From positions 21,340 to 85,339 of the forward strand of contig JHWR01000015.1 in the NCBI GenBank assembly GCA_000687655.1: a stretch of DNA of 64,000 bases, read 5' to 3'. Positions 1 through 8,561 of this stretch are shown here, piece after piece. A program made the translations under genes and the position numbers. The stretch's first letter is position 1. Each line of letters begins with the position of its first letter. Source of the DNA: Lachnospiraceae bacterium YSB2008 (GTDB lineage: Bacteria; Bacillota; Clostridia; Lachnospirales; Lachnospiraceae). The notes under the pieces are model-generated. The model searched no databases. It saw nothing but the letters and a program-made list of their open reading frames with translations, and was not told where the DNA came from.

Positions 1-392
1 CGATATTTGTTAAGGATATACTGAAGAAGGAGAGCGTGGCACTTACAAGAATCGCTGTTGCAGTTATAGGGGTGCTGGCCATGGCATTCGCGATATCGGG
101 AAGTGGAGATATAATATCGCTTCTCAGTGGTGCATACTCTGTATATACATCGGGGATCATATTTCCACTTTTCATTGCTATAATGTGTTATGGAAAAAGA
201 GAGATAAAAGTAAATGTATGGATTCCGGCGGTTATATGCGGTGGTATTTTCGGCATCATGGGTTCGTATTTTCCGGGACTTCCGTCGGCGTTACATTTGC
301 CCGTATTCATAAGTGAGAATATGACACTGACAGGTATGGCTGTTTCAAGTATACTTGGATTAGTTTCCATAGGCAGAGCGTGTGCAGATTAA
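1..392 (+). CDS. Sodium:solute symporter family protein, C-terminal fragment
   Basis: The reading frame is open from the left edge, so only the last ~130 residues of a larger gene are visible. They contain at least four hydrophobic segments and an ISGSGDIISLL stretch that resembles the last helices of the SSS (sodium/solute symporter) family. The GTG at 36 is probably internal, because in-frame coding (IFVKDILKKE) continues upstream of it. Family assignment rests on helix pattern and motif style only; the substrate cannot be told. The stop codon lies inside the terminator hairpin. Confidence 0.55.
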   Translation, partial: IFVKDILKKESVALTRIAVAVIGVLAMAFAISGSGDIISLLSGAYSVYTSGIIFPLFIAIMCYGKREIKVNVWIPAVICGGIFGIMGSYFPGLPSALHLPVFISENMTLTGMAVSSILGLVSIGRACAD

Positions 393-416
393 ATAAGTCT
401 GCATGCGCTTTTTTCT
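378..416 (+). terminator. Rho-independent terminator of the symporter gene
   Basis: An 11-bp stem (GCGTGTGCAGA with TCTGCATGCGC, two G-U pairs) has a 9-nt loop and is followed by a T-rich run. The stem begins before the TAA stop codon of the preceding gene, so coding sequence and terminator overlap. Confidence 0.85.
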
Positions 417-482
417 TTATTTTTTTGCCAAAAACATATATAATGATTGTGTATGTATTTGAACTAAGGAGGTATCAGAAAA

Positions 483-1277
483 ATGAAGCTTGGATTCATA
501 GGTTCCGGCAATATGGCGAGAGCTATTATAGGTGGAATCATTGAGAGAGGAATCATGGCACCGGGAGATATAGTTGCATCTTCACCTGTAAGCGAGGAAA
601 GAAAGCTGGTTTCTGATACTTTTGGAATAGAAGTAGTTGAGAGTAACAGTTATGTAATAGATAATTCGGACATAGTATTCTTCGCAGTTAAGCCGAATGT
701 CATACCGGTAGTTGTTGAGGAAATCAAGGACATAGTTACGGATGATAAGCTTATCATATCCATAGTTGCAGGCAAGACTCTTGAATGGTATAAGGAAGCT
801 TTCGGAAGAACGGTTAAGCTCATAAGGACCATGCCTAATACTCCGGCTCTTGTTGGTGAAGGTATGACCGGAGTAAGTCCTAACGAGGCAGTCAAGGAAG
901 AGGATCTTGAAAAGGCTATGAAGCTCCTTTCTTCATTCGGTAAGGCAGAGGTAATTCCGGAGAAACTCATGGATGCTGTTGTATCTGTATCAGGCAGTTC
1001 ACCGGCATACGTTTTCATGATGATAGAAGCTATGGCTGACGGGGCTGTCAAGCTCGGAATGCCAAGGGATAAGGCTTACACATTTGCAGCTCAGGCTGTT
1101 ATGGGAAGCGCAAAAATGGTTCTAGAGACAGGACGTCATCCGGCAGAACTCAAGGATATGGTGTGTTCTCCGGCAGGTACGACCATAGCCGCAGTGCAGG
1201 TTTTAGAGGAGGCAGGTTTCCGAGCAGGTCTCATAGATGCAATGGAGGCATGTGCTGAGGTGTCCAGATCACTATAA
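483..1277 (+). CDS. proC: Pyrroline-5-carboxylate reductase
   Basis: Cytosolic enzyme for the last step of proline synthesis: NAD(P)H-dependent reduction of 1-pyrroline-5-carboxylate to L-proline. The 264-residue length is normal. The N-terminal Rossmann motif is [10 protein letters not shown]. The C-terminal half has the conserved family signature around [12 protein letters not shown] and the VCSPAGTTI segment. A strong AGGAGG lies about 8 nt before the ATG. It is followed after 17 nt by a chemotaxis receptor gene, so the two may be cotranscribed. Confidence 0.95.
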   Translation: MKLGFIGSGNMARAIIGGIIERGIMAPGDIVASSPVSEERKLVSDTFGIEVVESNSYVIDNSDIVFFAVKPNVIPVVVEEIKDIVTDDKLIISIVAGKTLEWYKEAFGRTVKLIRTMPNTPALVGEGMTGVSPNEAVKEEDLEKAMKLLSSFGKAEVIPEKLMDAVVSVSGSSPAYVFMMIEAMADGAVKLGMPRDKAYTFAAQAVMGSAKMVLETGRHPAELKDMVCSPAGTTIAAVQVLEEAGFRAGLIDAMEACAEVSRSL

Positions 1278-1294
1278 ATGGGGGTAGTTGTTAT

Positions 1295-2812
1295 ATGGAT
1301 GATTTTGAAATGCAGGGCAGGGGTGAAGCTTATGACCAGCAGGAAGAGGTTGAGTTAGTCAATCGACTGGTCGTTATGGTATGCTCGATAGCGTCGTTAC
1401 TTCTGGCATTCGGATATCTGAATGATGCCAGGAAGGGTGATATCACATGGGCGTTTGCATGTATTGTTGCAGTCGCAGCCGTGCTCGCTTTAATGGTGGT
1501 AGCAGGAATATATTTCCGTGATAAGACCAGCATCAGTCTGAGACACATAGTGGTTGTCGCGTACGGCGTGCTGTATCTTATAATGTTTATCGGCGCCAGC
1601 AATGATCTCGTATTCGTTATGGCAGTTCCGTTACTGGCAGTGCTTGTTTTATATTCTGATTTTTCTTTTATAGCACGAACCAGTATATTTGTATTTGCAA
1701 TGAATCTTGGATTCTGTTGCAAGTATATGATTGACGGACATATGCCATCAGGAAATGTTGCAGATTCTTCAACAGTTCTTCTTCAGGTTGCAAGTATAGG
1801 ACTTCTCGGATTTGCAATATCATTTGGAACCAAGGTTTCAAATGGTATCAATATCAAGAAGCTTCTCACTATCAATTCTGAAAGAGAAAGAGCATCACAG
1901 CTTCTTCAGGATGTTCTTCATATAGCGGGCAAAGTTAAAGAAGGAACTTCTTCTGCCAATGATATAATACTTAATCTTCAGAATGGTACAGCAAGTACAG
2001 CAGAAGCTCTGAACGAGATAGCAGAAGGCAATTCATCAACAGCTGTCAGTATCGAGAATCAGACAGAGATGACAAACAACATTCATAACATGATCGTTGA
2101 TACAAAGAGTCTCTCTGAGAAGATGCAGAAGGAAGCTGATACGAGTCTTGCTGCAGTTATGAACGGTCAGGCATCCATGAAAGAGCTTACTGTTCAGTCC
2201 GGCATCATAGAGGAAGCAAATACAAAGGTAAGCGAGGAGATGAAGCTTCTCAAGGCAAATACTGATAAGGTTGTTTCTATCACAAACCAGATATTTGCTA
2301 TATCAAATCAGACTAACCTTCTTGCGCTTAATGCATCTATCGAAAGTGCGCGTGCAGGAGAGGCAGGACGTGGATTTGCAGTCGTTTCCGAGCAGATCCG
2401 TATACTCGCGGAGCAGACAAGAACACTTACAGAAAATATTCAGAATATAGTTGAAGAGCTTCATAAGAATACTGAGAAGACTATGGTCAGCGTATCTCAG
2501 GTTCTCGAGGCTTCAGTTCAGGAGAAGAAGGATATAGAGAAAGCCGGTGCTCAGTTCGAGGATATCCAGGAGCATATGGATGCACTTGGTGAAAATGTAT
2601 CGAGCATCAGCAAGAGTATCGATGATATTCTTCTTGCAAATGACAACATAGTAGACAGTATCACTCAGATTGCAACATTCAGTGAGGAAGTTGCTGCAAA
2701 TACTGAGGAAGCTTACGCTATAGGAACTAACAGTAATTCCGAGGCTGAGGAAGCTGTAAGGATCATGAATGAACTCATGCAGGTTGCTGAGTCTTTGAAT
2801 CACTACATGTAG
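1295..2812 (+). CDS. Methyl-accepting chemotaxis protein with multi-helix membrane domain
   Basis: A 505-residue chemoreceptor. The first ~180 residues hold about six hydrophobic helices with only short loops and no large extracellular sensor domain, so it probably senses something within or near the membrane. The rest is a long coiled coil ending in the signalling hairpin. The tip ([19 protein letters not shown]) is the conserved CheA/CheW contact region. I see no clear HAMP domain between membrane and signalling parts. The ligand is unknown. It follows proC closely, with GGGGG-type ribosome binding sequence before the ATG. Confidence 0.9.
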   Translation: MDDFEMQGRGEAYDQQEEVELVNRLVVMVCSIASLLLAFGYLNDARKGDITWAFACIVAVAAVLALMVVAGIYFRDKTSISLRHIVVVAYGVLYLIMFIGASNDLVFVMAVPLLAVLVLYSDFSFIARTSIFVFAMNLGFCCKYMIDGHMPSGNVADSSTVLLQVASIGLLGFAISFGTKVSNGINIKKLLTINSERERASQLLQDVLHIAGKVKEGTSSANDIILNLQNGTASTAEALNEIAEGNSSTAVSIENQTEMTNNIHNMIVDTKSLSEKMQKEADTSLAAVMNGQASMKELTVQSGIIEEANTKVSEEMKLLKANTDKVVSITNQIFAISNQTNLLALNASIESARAGEAGRGFAVVSEQIRILAEQTRTLTENIQNIVEELHKNTEKTMVSVSQVLEASVQEKKDIEKAGAQFEDIQEHMDALGENVSSISKSIDDILLANDNIVDSITQIATFSEEVAANTEEAYAIGTNSNSEAEEAVRIMNELMQVAESLNHYM

Positions 2813-2823
2813 AATAAACGGTA

Positions 2824-3018
2824 GCTGCCCGGACGTGCATGCACTGATAATCGTCAGATGCTTGCATCTGTAAGAGTATCAGTGCATGTACGCCTGGTAC
2901 AGGTGCTGTAAACGACATCGATGAACATTAGCCGCGTAGCGGCGACATACGCCATAGGCGGATGGTTCATCGATTGAGGATTACAGCACCGGGCAGCGTG
3001 TAGCCAGCACCGGGCAGC
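2824..3018. repeat. Nested inverted-repeat element in the gap after the MCP gene
   Basis: The outer ends are GCTGCCCGG (2824-2832) and its complement CCGGGCAGC (2989-2997, repeated at 3010-3018). Inside are a 16-bp arm pair (2834-2849 with 2877-2892, one G-U), a 10-bp pair (2902-2911 with 2981-2990), another 10-bp pair (2917-2926 with 2965-2974) and a small CCGC-GTA-GCGG hairpin. No ORF of note. The base composition is more GC-rich than the flanks. It could be a non-autonomous mobile element, a REP-like unit or a structured RNA. Confidence 0.75.
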
Positions 3019-3037
3019 ATGGATTGAGAGGTAGGAA

Positions 3038-3217
3038 ATGCAGGGAGCGTCTTGCGATACATGTGCATATTACTTTTATGATGATGATTACGAAGGCTAT
3101 ATATGCGACATGGATATAGATGAAGATGATTTTGCAAGACTTGCTGCAAATCATTATAAGGAATGCCCTTATTACACTAATGGTGATGAGTACAGAGTGG
3201 TAAGGCATCAGATCTAA
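3038..3217 (+). CDS. DUF6472 family small protein
   Basis: A 59-residue acidic protein beginning MQGASCDTCAYY. It has an N-terminal CxxC, a further Cys after the YEGY segment and a CPYY motif, a pattern I associate with the DUF6472 family of Clostridia. The three Cys clusters suggest metal binding, but no function is known. The start is supported by a purine-rich ribosome binding sequence (GAGAGG) about 9 nt upstream, and the frame ends just before a strong terminator. It is a single-gene unit directly after the inverted-repeat element. Confidence 0.75.
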   Translation: MQGASCDTCAYYFYDDDYEGYICDMDIDEDDFARLAANHYKECPYYTNGDEYRVVRHQI

Positions 3218-3235
3218 AACTGAAATACTACAGAG

Positions 3236-3270
3236 CAGTTATGACCCAGAAGGTCATAACTGTTTCTTTT
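3236..3270 (+). terminator. Rho-independent terminator of the DUF6472 gene
   Basis: A perfect 11-bp stem (CAGTTATGACC / GGTCATAACTG) with a 5-nt loop is followed by TTTCTTTT. Confidence 0.9.
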
Positions 3271-3306
3271 GTATAATAAAGGTTCACAACAAGGAGGAAT
3301 ACTGGC

Positions 3307-4293
3307 TTGGGTAACACGTTTTATTTTGAATGGGAAGTAGCACTCCAGGAATGGATTCAGGCTCATATGGGAAGCTTCGGAGGAGTTCTTGCAACTATCA
3401 TGACAATGCTTGGTGAAGAACTCTTCATGATACTTATACTTGGATTTATATACTGGTGCTATGATAAGGAATTCGGAAAGATCATGGGAACAAATGTTAC
3501 AGCAGCTGTAGCATGGAATCCTCTTATCAAGGGAATATTCCTAAGAAGAAGACCTTATTTTGATCATAAGGCTATCAAATGTATAAGAGCGGTTGAAAGT
3601 GATGCTCCGATAGACGATATAGTAGCTCAGGGCTATTCATTTCCAAGTGGACATTCCATGAATGCCGCAACAGTGTACGGTACCATAGCATATATGAAGA
3701 AACATAAATTCCTCGTTATATGTGGATTCGTACTTCCTTTCCTGGTAGGTCTTTCAAGAGTTATGCTCGGAGTTCATTATGCTACCGACGTTCTTGTTGG
3801 ATGGGCAGTAGGTGTAGGACTTACCTTTGGAATGACTATACTCCAGATGAAGATAAAGAGAAGATGGATACTTCATCTCGTTATCTTCATTGTAACAGCT
3901 ATAGGCTGCTTCTATGTAAGGACTAACGATTACTTTACAGCACTCGGAATAATGGGAGGATTCTTCCTTGCTTGTCCATTTGAGGAGAAGTTCGTTAATT
4001 TCAAGAATACAAAAAGTGTACCTAAGTGCATACTTCGTATACTCTGTGGACTGATAATCTATCTTGTTCTGAATGTAGGAATGAAGCTTCCTTTCAGTGA
4101 TGAGTTCCTGCATGGTAAATCATTTGGATGCTTTGCATTCCGTGTCTTCAGATATGCGGTTATAGTATTTGTTATGCTGGGAGTATATCCTCTTGCTTTT
4201 GACAAAATCCATCTGAAAAAGAAGACGGAAGTTAAAGAAGAAACAGAAGTTAATGAAGAAGCGGAAGCTGAAAAAGAAACGGTTGAACAGTAA
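3307..4293 (+). CDS. PAP2 superfamily membrane phosphatase
   Basis: A 328-residue integral membrane phosphatase of the type that dephosphorylates lipid phosphates or undecaprenyl pyrophosphate. The three family motifs are present in order: KGIFLRRRP (motif 1), PSGHSMN (motif 2, with catalytic His) and SRVMLGVHYATD (motif 3). Several transmembrane helices follow, and the C-terminus is a Glu/Lys-rich tail of about 30 residues. The start is TTG, chosen because AAGGAGG sits 9 nt upstream and no ATG fits. The exact substrate is not determinable. Confidence 0.88.
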   Translation: MGNTFYFEWEVALQEWIQAHMGSFGGVLATIMTMLGEELFMILILGFIYWCYDKEFGKIMGTNVTAAVAWNPLIKGIFLRRRPYFDHKAIKCIRAVESDAPIDDIVAQGYSFPSGHSMNAATVYGTIAYMKKHKFLVICGFVLPFLVGLSRVMLGVHYATDVLVGWAVGVGLTFGMTILQMKIKRRWILHLVIFIVTAIGCFYVRTNDYFTALGIMGGFFLACPFEEKFVNFKNTKSVPKCILRILCGLIIYLVLNVGMKLPFSDEFLHGKSFGCFAFRVFRYAVIVFVMLGVYPLAFDKIHLKKKTEVKEETEVNEEAEAEKETVEQ

Positions 4294-4321
4294 TTCATAA
4301 CCTGACCTTGGGGGTGGCGAA

Positions 4322-5206
4322 ATGGTTATTTTGAAAAATGAAAAGCTTACTGCGAAGGTAGATATTCACGGAGCAGAGCTGAAGTCAGTAGTTGATAATG
4401 TGACAGGCTATGAGTATATGTGGCAGGCAGATCCTGAGTTCTGGGGCAGGACATCACCGGTTCTTTTCCCTGTTGTTGGAAAGTATGTGGATGGAGAGAG
4501 CATATATAACGGCGTAACATACAAAATGGGTCAGCATGGATTTGCCCGTGATATGGATTTTGAAGCAGTAGAGGAAAGTGCAGCGGAGAAGGCCGCCTTC
4601 GGTGATGATACAGCACTCTTTGTTCTGACAGAGAATGAAGATACTCTGACTAAATATCCATTTGCATTTAAGTTATCAATAAGATATGTCCTTAAGGACA
4701 GAGACATCAAGGTTATCTGGAAGGTTACTAATCCGGGAGATGAAACCATGTACTTCTCCATTGGTGCTCATCCGGCATTTAATTGTAACAGCGATGAAGA
4801 TGTTCTCATACTTGATACAGATAAAACATTACAGGTAAATGTATTGAATGATAAAGGCGCTCTCACAGACAGAGTAAAGGAAGTATCGGTAGGTTCTGAT
4901 GGGTCACTTCCTATGTCTGCAGAGCTGTTCAGTGAGGATGCTCTTATCCTGGAGAATGAGCAGATTCATGAGGTGACAGTCTCAAAGAAGGATGGAACAG
5001 GCCTTGTAAAGGTAAGATTCACGGCTCCGCTGTGCGGAATCTGGTCACCTGTTGGTAAGCACGCTCCATTTGTCTGCATCGAGCCTTGGTACGGACGTGC
5101 TGACAGAGCGGACTTTAGTAAAAAGCTTGAGGAAAGAGAATATGGAAACACTCTTGTCCCGGGCGATACATTTGAGAAAGAATATAGTATTTCGTTTATT
5201 GGATAA
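4322..5206 (+). CDS. Aldose 1-epimerase family protein
   Basis: A 294-residue beta-sandwich enzyme of the galactose mutarotase/LacX-like group, which interconverts alpha and beta anomers of free or phosphorylated sugars in the cytosol. Visible hallmarks are the N-terminal GAELKSV segment, QHGFAR, the conserved GAHPAFN and the C-terminal CIEPW. It follows the phosphatase gene by 28 nt and has its own GGGGGTGG ribosome binding sequence, so the two could be cotranscribed. The physiological sugar is unknown. Confidence 0.88.
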   Translation: MVILKNEKLTAKVDIHGAELKSVVDNVTGYEYMWQADPEFWGRTSPVLFPVVGKYVDGESIYNGVTYKMGQHGFARDMDFEAVEESAAEKAAFGDDTALFVLTENEDTLTKYPFAFKLSIRYVLKDRDIKVIWKVTNPGDETMYFSIGAHPAFNCNSDEDVLILDTDKTLQVNVLNDKGALTDRVKEVSVGSDGSLPMSAELFSEDALILENEQIHEVTVSKKDGTGLVKVRFTAPLCGIWSPVGKHAPFVCIEPWYGRADRADFSKKLEEREYGNTLVPGDTFEKEYSISFIG

Positions 5207-5226
5207 GTACCTTAAGGATTAGAAAA

Positions 5227-6651
5227 GTGAAAAAAGAACTATTCGGAAAAGAAGGCGGAAAGCCTTTATATTTGCAGGTATATAAGCGTATTAAGTCCGA
5301 AATAGAAACAGGACGTCTGACTCCGGGGATGAAGCTGCCTTCAAAAAGGAAATTTGCTGAAAATCTCGGAGTCAGTGTTATAACTATCGAAAATGCTTAC
5401 GAGAAGCTTGTTTCTGAAGGGTATATCTATTCCAGACCTCAGAGTGGGTTCTATGTTGAGAAGCTGGATATAGTGACAGGAAAGGATCAGAGTCTGACTC
5501 TTGAAGTCTCTGATTCTAAATATGAGAAAAAGGACGAGGGCATAAGGTATGACTTTACCAGTAACCGTAATGTAAATGAGCTTTTTCCGTTATCTACATG
5601 GTCAAAGGTTGCCAGAAGGGTGATTGCGGAAGAAGGTCAGAATATACTGAATCCGGCTCCGCCTCATGGGACAAGAGTGCTCAGACGCGCAATAGCAAGG
5701 CATCTGTGGGAATTCCGTGGAATGAATGTGAATCCTGATAATATTGTCATAGGCGCCGGAACCGAGTATCTGTATGGGATTTTGGTTCAGCTTCTGGGAA
5801 GAGATAAGATATATGCTCTTGAAGATCCCGGATATATAAAGATTTCCAAGGTTTATAAAGCAAATGACGTGAATATAGTATATATTCCGTTTGACGAAAA
5901 TGGAATTGATACTGAGAAACTGTCGGAAGCAGATGCTGATATCCTTCACATATCACCTACGTACCATTTTCCGACAGGCGAAAGCATGCTCGCAGGCAAA
6001 AGATATGAACTGCTCAGAATTGCCGAGGCAAAAGAAAACCGGTTCATCATCGAAGATGATTTCGATTCCGAACTCAGGCAGGTAGGGACTCCTATGCCTA
6101 CATTCATGCAAATGGATCGAAGCGGAAGAGTAATATATATGAATACATTTACGAAAACTCTCTCTCCGACCATAAGAGTAGCATATATGGTACTCCCGGA
6201 TGAACTGGCCAGGGAGTTTCATGAAAAGCTTGGATTCTATAACTGTTCAGTGTCCAACTTCCAGCAGTATTTAGTTGCAGAATTTATAAATGAGGGATAT
6301 TTTGCGAGTCATATCAACAGACTCAGAAGATATTACAAAAAGGAGCGGGAAGTCCTTCTCTCCGAGTTGGATAAATCAGTATTCCTTGGCATGGCTAGAG
6401 TCAGGGAACGGGGATCGGGTCTTCAGCTCCTTATTGACATAAATCTGGACTGCTCTGATGAAGCCATAAGAGAAGCGGCTCTAAGAGCAGGGGTCAGGGT
6501 AGCGACTCTGTCTCAATATTACATAGATGGAAATAAGGGACGGGGAGTGCTGTTCCTGAATTATTCAAGTATTCCGGTAAGTGATATACCGGATGCGGTC
6601 AGGCTTCTTGATGAAGCGCTTCGCTCAGTTTCTGAACAAGCAGAGGTATAG
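5227..6651 (+). CDS. MocR/PdxR-type GntR regulator with aminotransferase-like domain
   Basis: A 474-residue fusion of an N-terminal GntR winged helix (about residues 10-80, with LPSKRKFAENLGVS) and a fold-type I aminotransferase domain (about 115-465). The PLP-lysine region is TFTKTLSPTIRVAYMV. MocR proteins are transcription factors that use PLP as ligand, and many control vitamin B6 genes. The convergent downstream neighbour is a pyridoxal kinase, which supports a PdxR-like role by inference. GTG start with AAGGAT upstream. Its last 53 nt overlap the end of the kinase gene on the other strand. Confidence 0.88.
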   Translation: MKKELFGKEGGKPLYLQVYKRIKSEIETGRLTPGMKLPSKRKFAENLGVSVITIENAYEKLVSEGYIYSRPQSGFYVEKLDIVTGKDQSLTLEVSDSKYEKKDEGIRYDFTSNRNVNELFPLSTWSKVARRVIAEEGQNILNPAPPHGTRVLRRAIARHLWEFRGMNVNPDNIVIGAGTEYLYGILVQLLGRDKIYALEDPGYIKISKVYKANDVNIVYIPFDENGIDTEKLSEADADILHISPTYHFPTGESMLAGKRYELLRIAEAKENRFIIEDDFDSELRQVGTPMPTFMQMDRSGRVIYMNTFTKTLSPTIRVAYMVLPDELAREFHEKLGFYNCSVSNFQQYLVAEFINEGYFASHINRLRRYYKKEREVLLSELDKSVFLGMARVRERGSGLQLLIDINLDCSDEAIREAALRAGVRVATLSQYYIDGNKGRGVLFLNYSSIPVSDIPDAVRLLDEALRSVSEQAEV

Positions 6652-7450
6652 TTGCTTCGAAATCAACTCCGTACCATGGCTTCTCAGGGTTATCAAGAGT
6701 AACCTTGATAGTATCCTTTGTATAATCGGCAGCAAGTGCTCCTGCAGCTTCAAGGCTGAGGCCTCTTGTAATAGCGCCTGTGAATACACTTGCGAATATA
6801 TCGCCTGTTCCGTGGAATGAAGCATCTATACGCTCATTCTGATATATGAAGTACTGTCCGGTAGTTGTATCGTATCCGTAGAGTCCGGTATTGCCGTCGC
6901 TGAGAGATACTCCGGTCAGTATAACAATCTTTGATCCAAGCTTAGCGAGCTTATCCAGGAGCTCCTTGACATAAGCTTCGTCATATACTTCTTTGTATTC
7001 AGTATCCGTCATGAAGCATGCTTCAGTGATATTCGGAACTATGATGTCAGCCTTACCGCAGAGACCTGCGTTCAGCTTTGCATAATTCTCATCGAAAGCC
7101 GGATAGAGCTTTCCGTTGTCGGCCATGACAGGGTCTATGATGATCTTTGTATCATCTCCGCCAAATGTATCGAATATTTTCTTAGCGATATCGATCTCTT
7201 CGGCAGATCCGAGATAACCGGTGTATATTGCATCAAAGTGAAAGTTTTCCTGTTTCCAGTGTTCAGTAATCGGTATCAGCTCGTCAGTCAGATCCTTCAC
7301 AGTGAAATTCTTAAACATTGTGTGAGTTGAGAGTACAGCTGTCGGAAGTATGACAGTCTCTACGCCCATGGCTGATATGATCGGAAGAGCAACTGTTGTA
7401 CTGCATTTGCCCAGGCAGGAAATGTCCTGAATCGTAAGTATTCTCTTCAT
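6599..7450 (-). CDS. pdxY: Pyridoxal/pyridoxamine kinase
   Basis: A 283-residue ribokinase-fold enzyme that phosphorylates B6 vitamers with ATP as part of PLP salvage. It starts MKRILTIQDISCLGKCS, typical of clostridial pyridoxamine kinases. The catalytic GTGD anion hole occurs in HGTGDIFASVF, and the ATP-site IDPVMADNGKLY segment is clear. It runs antiparallel to the MocR regulator and overlaps its 3' end by 53 bp, an unusual convergent arrangement. Whether pdxY or pdxK is the better symbol cannot be settled from sequence. Confidence 0.9.
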   Translation of the reverse strand: MKRILTIQDISCLGKCSTTVALPIISAMGVETVILPTAVLSTHTMFKNFTVKDLTDELIPITEHWKQENFHFDAIYTGYLGSAEEIDIAKKIFDTFGGDDTKIIIDPVMADNGKLYPAFDENYAKLNAGLCGKADIIVPNITEACFMTDTEYKEVYDEAYVKELLDKLAKLGSKIVILTGVSLSDGNTGLYGYDTTTGQYFIYQNERIDASFHGTGDIFASVFTGAITRGLSLEAAGALAADYTKDTIKVTLDNPEKPWYGVDFEATIPLLVQKLSEALHQEA

Positions 7451-7486
7451 AATACTATAGCCCTTTCTGTGTGTTATTATTCGTTA

Positions 7487-7519
7487 GGCTCATTTTCGAA
7501 TGAACCGACACGGATTATA
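7487..7519 (-). promoter_or_regulatory. Possible pdxY promoter and leader hairpin
   Basis: On the minus strand a TATAAT (7514-7519 read on plus as ATTATA) lies upstream of the kinase. Just downstream of it is a small hairpin (7487-7506) with TCATT/AATGA arms and a TTCG loop, which could be an operator or a stabilising 5' structure. No convincing -35 is seen. Confidence 0.4.
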
Positions 7520-7615
7520 CAATAGTAATGACCATATAAAAATAGTCAATTATGGATATATTTTTAATACCAGTTTAAAAATAGAAGATGACCCTCTTAC
7601 GGGTCAGGAGGAAAT

Positions 7616-8500
7616 ATGAGAATATTAGTAATAGGCGGGACATACTTCCTTGGGAAGATGTTCGTAGATATGGCCAAAGATGAGCATGAACTGACCTTAC
7701 TTAACAGGGGCAGCATGCCGGCTCCGGAAGGAGTAAAGACGATAATCTGCGACAGGCATGATGTGGAGGCACTGGGAAATGTATACGATGTTATAGTAGA
7801 CTTCGCTGCATATCAGCCGGGTGATATCCGGGGGATAGTTGAAGCAATTCCGGGTGACGTTAAAGGCATGCGATACATTTTCATAAGCACGACCGATGTA
7901 TATGCGCGTGGAACCGGGAAGGAGCTGGATGAGGATGCGCCTTTTGAAACGAGGGATTTTGGCGGTGCGGCCGGTGCATATATACTGGGTAAAGTCGCAC
8001 TAGAGAAGGAACTTACTGAAATAAGCAGGGAGAAGGGAATCATTCCGACATCAGTGCGGCCGGCATTTATCTACGGGGAAGGAAGCTATGCTCCGAGAGA
8101 AAGCATGTATTTCAAATGGATTGCTAACGCTTCTCAGTTTCTTCATGTAAGTGATGCTGATGGATTCTTTCAGATGGTGTATGTCAGGGATGTTGCGAGA
8201 GCAATAATGGCACTGCTTGAAAGAAATGACATAGAGGCAGTAAATCTGGTCGGTGACGGGATTCTTACTTATGACAGACTGGCTGAGGTACTGATAGGTA
8301 TTTCCGGGGAATGTCTTGGTGTGAAGGTTGAACGGATAGATATAACAGTCAGGGAAGCAGAGGAGAGGGGCATTCCATTTCCTTATCCTATGACAAAGGC
8401 TGAATCAAATATGTATATAAGTAAATACCCGGATATTATTGAATATACGAACTTTTACAAAGGCCTGCGCGATACATTTGCATATCATCTTCATATATAA
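7616..8500 (+). CDS. NAD-dependent epimerase/dehydratase family protein
   Basis: A 294-residue extended short-chain dehydrogenase. The N-terminal Rossmann motif is GGTYFLG, and a Ser-Thr-Thr followed by YILGK supplies the usual YxxxK catalytic pair. The protein resembles the clostridial group related to UDP-glucose 4-epimerase or mRNA-binding CSP41-like proteins, so the substrate is uncertain. A GGAGG lies 5 nt before the ATG. It is divergent from the pyridoxal kinase. Confidence 0.85.
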   Translation: MRILVIGGTYFLGKMFVDMAKDEHELTLLNRGSMPAPEGVKTIICDRHDVEALGNVYDVIVDFAAYQPGDIRGIVEAIPGDVKGMRYIFISTTDVYARGTGKELDEDAPFETRDFGGAAGAYILGKVALEKELTEISREKGIIPTSVRPAFIYGEGSYAPRESMYFKWIANASQFLHVSDADGFFQMVYVRDVARAIMALLERNDIEAVNLVGDGILTYDRLAEVLIGISGECLGVKVERIDITVREAEERGIPFPYPMTKAESNMYISKYPDIIEYTNFYKGLRDTFAYHLHI

Positions 8501-8519
8501 TATAATTAGCACCGTATGA

Positions 8520-8555
8520 AAACCAAGTAGAGGTTATTGGTTTAATAAAAGGAGG
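8520..8555 (+). promoter_or_regulatory. Leader with AAACCAA/TTGGTTT dyad before the first lipoprotein
   Basis: A 7-bp inverted repeat (8520-8526 with 8537-8543) precedes the ribosome binding site. Its AGAGGTTATT-GG core and following A-rich GGAGG recur before the second lipoprotein at 9938-9963. Confidence 0.45.
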
Positions 8556-8561
8556 AAATGT

